A stretch of DNA of 64,000 bases from Streptomyces sp. DHE7-1 (GTDB lineage: Bacteria; Actinomycetota; Actinomycetes; Streptomycetales; Streptomycetaceae), in NCBI GenBank assembly GCA_016432725.1, contig JACJDG010000003.1:5300001-5364000 (forward strand). Direction: 5' to 3'. The notes under the pieces are model-generated. The model had not been told where the DNA came from, did no database searches, and was given only the letters and a program-made list of their open reading frames with translations. Positions 61,942 to 64,000 of this stretch are shown here, one piece after another (position 1 is the first letter of the stretch; the number at the start of each line of letters is the position of its first letter). Both the position numbers and the translations under genes were made by a program.

Positions 61942-64000
61942 GCCGGCCGCAGCCACACCGTGGCCAGCGGAGGCAGGGTCAGCCGGATGCTCGCGGGACG
62001 CCCGTGCGCGCCCTGCGGCTCCGGCTTGACCGCGTCCGGATTGACCACGTCACTCCCGCCGTACCGGCCGGCGTCACTGTTCAGCACCTCCACCCACGCC
62101 GGAACGTCCTCCGGTACACCGATCCGGTAGTCGTGCCGCACCACCGGCGCCAGATGGGACACCGCGAGCAGCGGACCGCCCTCGGCGTCGAGACGGAGGA
62201 ACGCGAAGACGTTGTCGTCCGCCGCGTCACCGGTGACCCACTGGAAGCCCGCCGGATCGGTGTCCCGCTGCCACAGCGCCGGTGTGGCGCGGTAGCCGGC
62301 GTTCAGGTCCCGCACCAGGTCCCGCACGCCCCGGTGGTCGCTCTCGGCACCGTAGGACGGGTCGAGCAGCCACCAGTCGGGGCCGTGCACCTCGGACCAC
62401 TCGGCCCCCTGGGCGAACTCCTGCCCCATGAAGAGCAGTTGCTTGCCGGGATGGGCCCACATGAAGCCGAGGTAGGCCCGCAGGTTCGCGCGCTGCTGCC
62501 ACCAGTCGCCCGGCATCTTCGACACCAGCGATCCCTTGCCGTGCACGACCTCGTCGTGGGAGATGGGCAGCACGTAGTTCTCGCTGTACGCGTACACCAT
62601 CGAGAACGTCATCTCGTGGTGGTGGTGGCTGCGGTGCACCGGCTCGTGGCTCATGTACTGCAGCGAGTCGTGCATCCAGCCCATGTTCCACTTCAGCCCG
62701 AAGCCCAGACCGCCGAAGCCGCTCGGGCCCTGCTGGTGGGTCGGGCGGGTGACGCCGTCCCAGGCGGTGGACTCCTCGGCGATGGTCACCACCCCGGGGC
62801 AGCGCCGGTAGACCGTGGCGTTCATCTCCTGGAGGAACGCGACCGCGTCCAGGTTCTCCCGGCCGCCGTGCTCGTTCGGGGTCCACTGACCGGGCTCACG
62901 CGAGTAGTCCAGGTAGAGCATCGAGGCGACGGCGTCCACCCGCAGCCCGTCGATGTGGAACTCCTCGCACCAGTACACCGCGTTCGCCACCAGGAAGTTG
63001 CGCACCTCGCGCCGGCCGAAGTCGAACTCCAGCGTGCCCCAGTCGGGATGGGCGGCGCGCAGCGGATCGTGGTGCTCGTACAGGGGCCGCCCGTCGAACT
63101 CCGCCAGGGCCCAGGCGTCGCGCGGGAAGTGCGCCGGGACCCAGTCCATGATCACGCCGATGCCCGCCTGGTGCAGCCGGTCGACCAGGTACTTGAAGTC
63201 GTCCGGCGTGCCGAGGCGCGCCGTGGGCGCGTAGAAACCGGTGACCTGGTAGCCCCAGGACCCGCCGAACGGGTGCTCGGCGACCGGCATCAGCTCCACA
63301 TGGGTGAAGCCCATCTCCGTCACGTAGGCGGGGAGCTGCTCGGCGAGCTGCCGGTAGGTCAGGCCCGGCCGCCAGGACGGCAGATGGACCTCGTACACGG
63401 AGAACGGAGCCTCGTGCACCGGGGTGCCGGCGCGTCGCTCCAGCCACTCGGCGTCGCCCCACTCGTGGTGCGAGGCGTGCACGACGGAGGAGGTCGCGGG
63501 CGGGACCTCGGTGCGGCGGGCCAGCGGGTCGGCCCGCAGGGTGCGTGAGCCGTCCGGGCGGGTGATCTCGAACTTGTACAGCTCGCCCTCGCCGACGCCC
63601 GGCACGAACAGCTCCCACACGCCCGAGGAGCCGAGCGAGCGCATCGGGAAGGCCCCGGCGTCCCAGAAGTTGAAGGTCCCGGCGACCCGGACGCCCCGCG
63701 CGTTCGGCGCCCACACCGAGAACCGGGTGCCCGTCACCCCCTGGTGCGTCGTGACGTGCGCGCCGAGCGCCCGCCAGAGCTGCTCGTGCCGGCCCTCGCC
63801 GATCAGATGCAGGTCCAGCTCGCCCAGCGTGGGCAGGAACCGGTAGGTGTCCTCCGTCTCGTGGACGGTGCCGTCGTACGTGACGAGCAGCCGGTAGCCG
63901 GGGACACCGGTGAGCGGGAGCAGTCCGGAGAAGAAGCCGTCGCCGTCGTCGTGCAGCTCCGCCCGCAGGTCCCCGGAGACCACGGTGACCGCCTGGGCGT
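61938..64000 (-). CDS. glgB: 1,4-alpha-glucan branching enzyme, N-terminus beyond the window
   Basis: The frame stays open to the right edge; the first complete codons read AQAVTVVSGDLRAEL, so the start lies outside and at least 30-100 residues are missing. GH13_9 branching enzyme: CBM48 domain (HQGVTGTRFSVWAPNARGVRVAGTFNFWD), then GFTHVELMPVAEHPFGGSWGYQVTGFYAPTARLG, nucleophile Asp in DGLRVDAVASMLYLDYSR, acid/base Glu in IAEESTAWDGVTRP, and PISHDEVVHGKGSLVSK with the third Asp. It makes alpha-1,6 branches in glycogen. The stop TAG is in a CTAG abutted by an element remnant. Confidence 0.95.
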   Translation of the reverse strand, partial: AQAVTVVSGDLRAELHDDGDGFFSGLLPLTGVPGYRLLVTYDGTVHETEDTYRFLPTLGELDLHLIGEGRHEQLWRALGAHVTTHQGVTGTRFSVWAPNARGVRVAGTFNFWDAGAFPMRSLGSSGVWELFVPGVGEGELYKFEITRPDGSRTLRADPLARRTEVPPATSSVVHASHHEWGDAEWLERRAGTPVHEAPFSVYEVHLPSWRPGLTYRQLAEQLPAYVTEMGFTHVELMPVAEHPFGGSWGYQVTGFYAPTARLGTPDDFKYLVDRLHQAGIGVIMDWVPAHFPRDAWALAEFDGRPLYEHHDPLRAAHPDWGTLEFDFGRREVRNFLVANAVYWCEEFHIDGLRVDAVASMLYLDYSREPGQWTPNEHGGRENLDAVAFLQEMNATVYRRCPGVVTIAEESTAWDGVTRPTHQQGPSGFGGLGFGLKWNMGWMHDSLQYMSHEPVHRSHHHHEMTFSMVYAYSENYVLPISHDEVVHGKGSLVSKMPGDWWQQRANLRAYLGFMWAHPGKQLLFMGQEFAQGAEWSEVHGPDWWLLDPSYGAESDHRGVRDLVRDLNAGYRATPALWQRDTDPAGFQWVTGDAADDNVFAFLRLDAEGGPLLAVSHLAPVVRHDYRIGVPEDVPAWVEVLNSDAGRYGGSDVVNPDAVKPEPQGAHGRPASIRLTLPPLATVWLRPA

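Overview
The window is Streptomyces chromosome. It has very high GC, GTG and TTG starts, many ATGA/GTGA stop-start overlaps, and a gene order that, from memory, follows the Streptomyces coelicolor block around SCO5385-SCO5440: 3-hydroxybutyryl-CoA dehydrogenase, STAS protein, NucS, FilP, Scy, methylmalonyl-CoA epimerase, thiolase, MeaB, AbsC-like MarR, IcmA, Pyk, AckA, Pta, PfkA, HelD-like ATPase, GlgB. No rRNA, tRNA or CRISPR array was seen.

Layout. 1-12.2 kb is accessory: the end of a membrane-anchored protein, a giant secreted RHS/YD-repeat polymorphic toxin (509-9201) with a Tox-REase-5-like nuclease tip, three small downstream genes of which two look like immunity proteins (Imm52-like, SUKH), and a lipoprotein. 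12.6-24.3 kb is conserved core: 3-hydroxybutyryl-CoA dehydrogenase, STAS protein, membrane-anchored P-loop protein, mismatch endonuclease NucS, a luciferase-like oxidoreductase and two homologous ABC-2 exporters in tandem. 24.3-29.4 kb holds the polar-growth coiled-coil proteins FilP and Scy. 29.5-38.6 kb is acyl-CoA metabolism (epimerase, thiolase, MeaB, isobutyryl-CoA mutase large subunit) interleaved with an AbsC-like regulator, three tandem AIM24 genes and small membrane proteins. 38.6-40.15 kb is a mobile-element nest: two related miniature inverted-repeat elements flank an IS481-family insertion sequence. 40.1-45.2 kb has a TetR/thioredoxin-TPR divergon and a DUF6230/DUF6114/repeat-protein surface module. 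45.3-51.4 kb is central carbon metabolism (pyk, pta-ackA, pfkA). 51.4-57.6 kb has an HTH regulator, a nucleosidase facing a membrane protein, and a DcuSR-like two-component system beside a C4-dicarboxylate symporter. 57.8-64 kb has a DUF2127 protein, a MerR-thioredoxin operon, a HelD-like ATPase and glgB, which runs off the edge.

Sequence quality matters here. At least sixteen places in ten genes need exactly one extra base to restore a continuous reading frame. All sixteen are in G or C runs of 3-5 nt and all are losses. They hit conserved genes (filP, scy, meaB, an ABC ATPase, a dctA-type symporter) as well as the RHS toxin. I read them as consensus or assembly errors and annotate each gene as one CDS across the breaks.

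The most interesting non-routine signals are: (i) the nuclease-tipped RHS toxin with a three-gene cassette that appears to have its own leaderless promoter behind a hairpin; (ii) mobile-element ends abutting CTAG sites that double as stop codons of four genes; (iii) a 24-bp palindrome just upstream of icmA; (iv) a divergent nucleosidase / four-helix membrane protein pair; (v) a perfect 32-bp palindrome before the DUF2127 gene; (vi) three tandem AIM24 genes.
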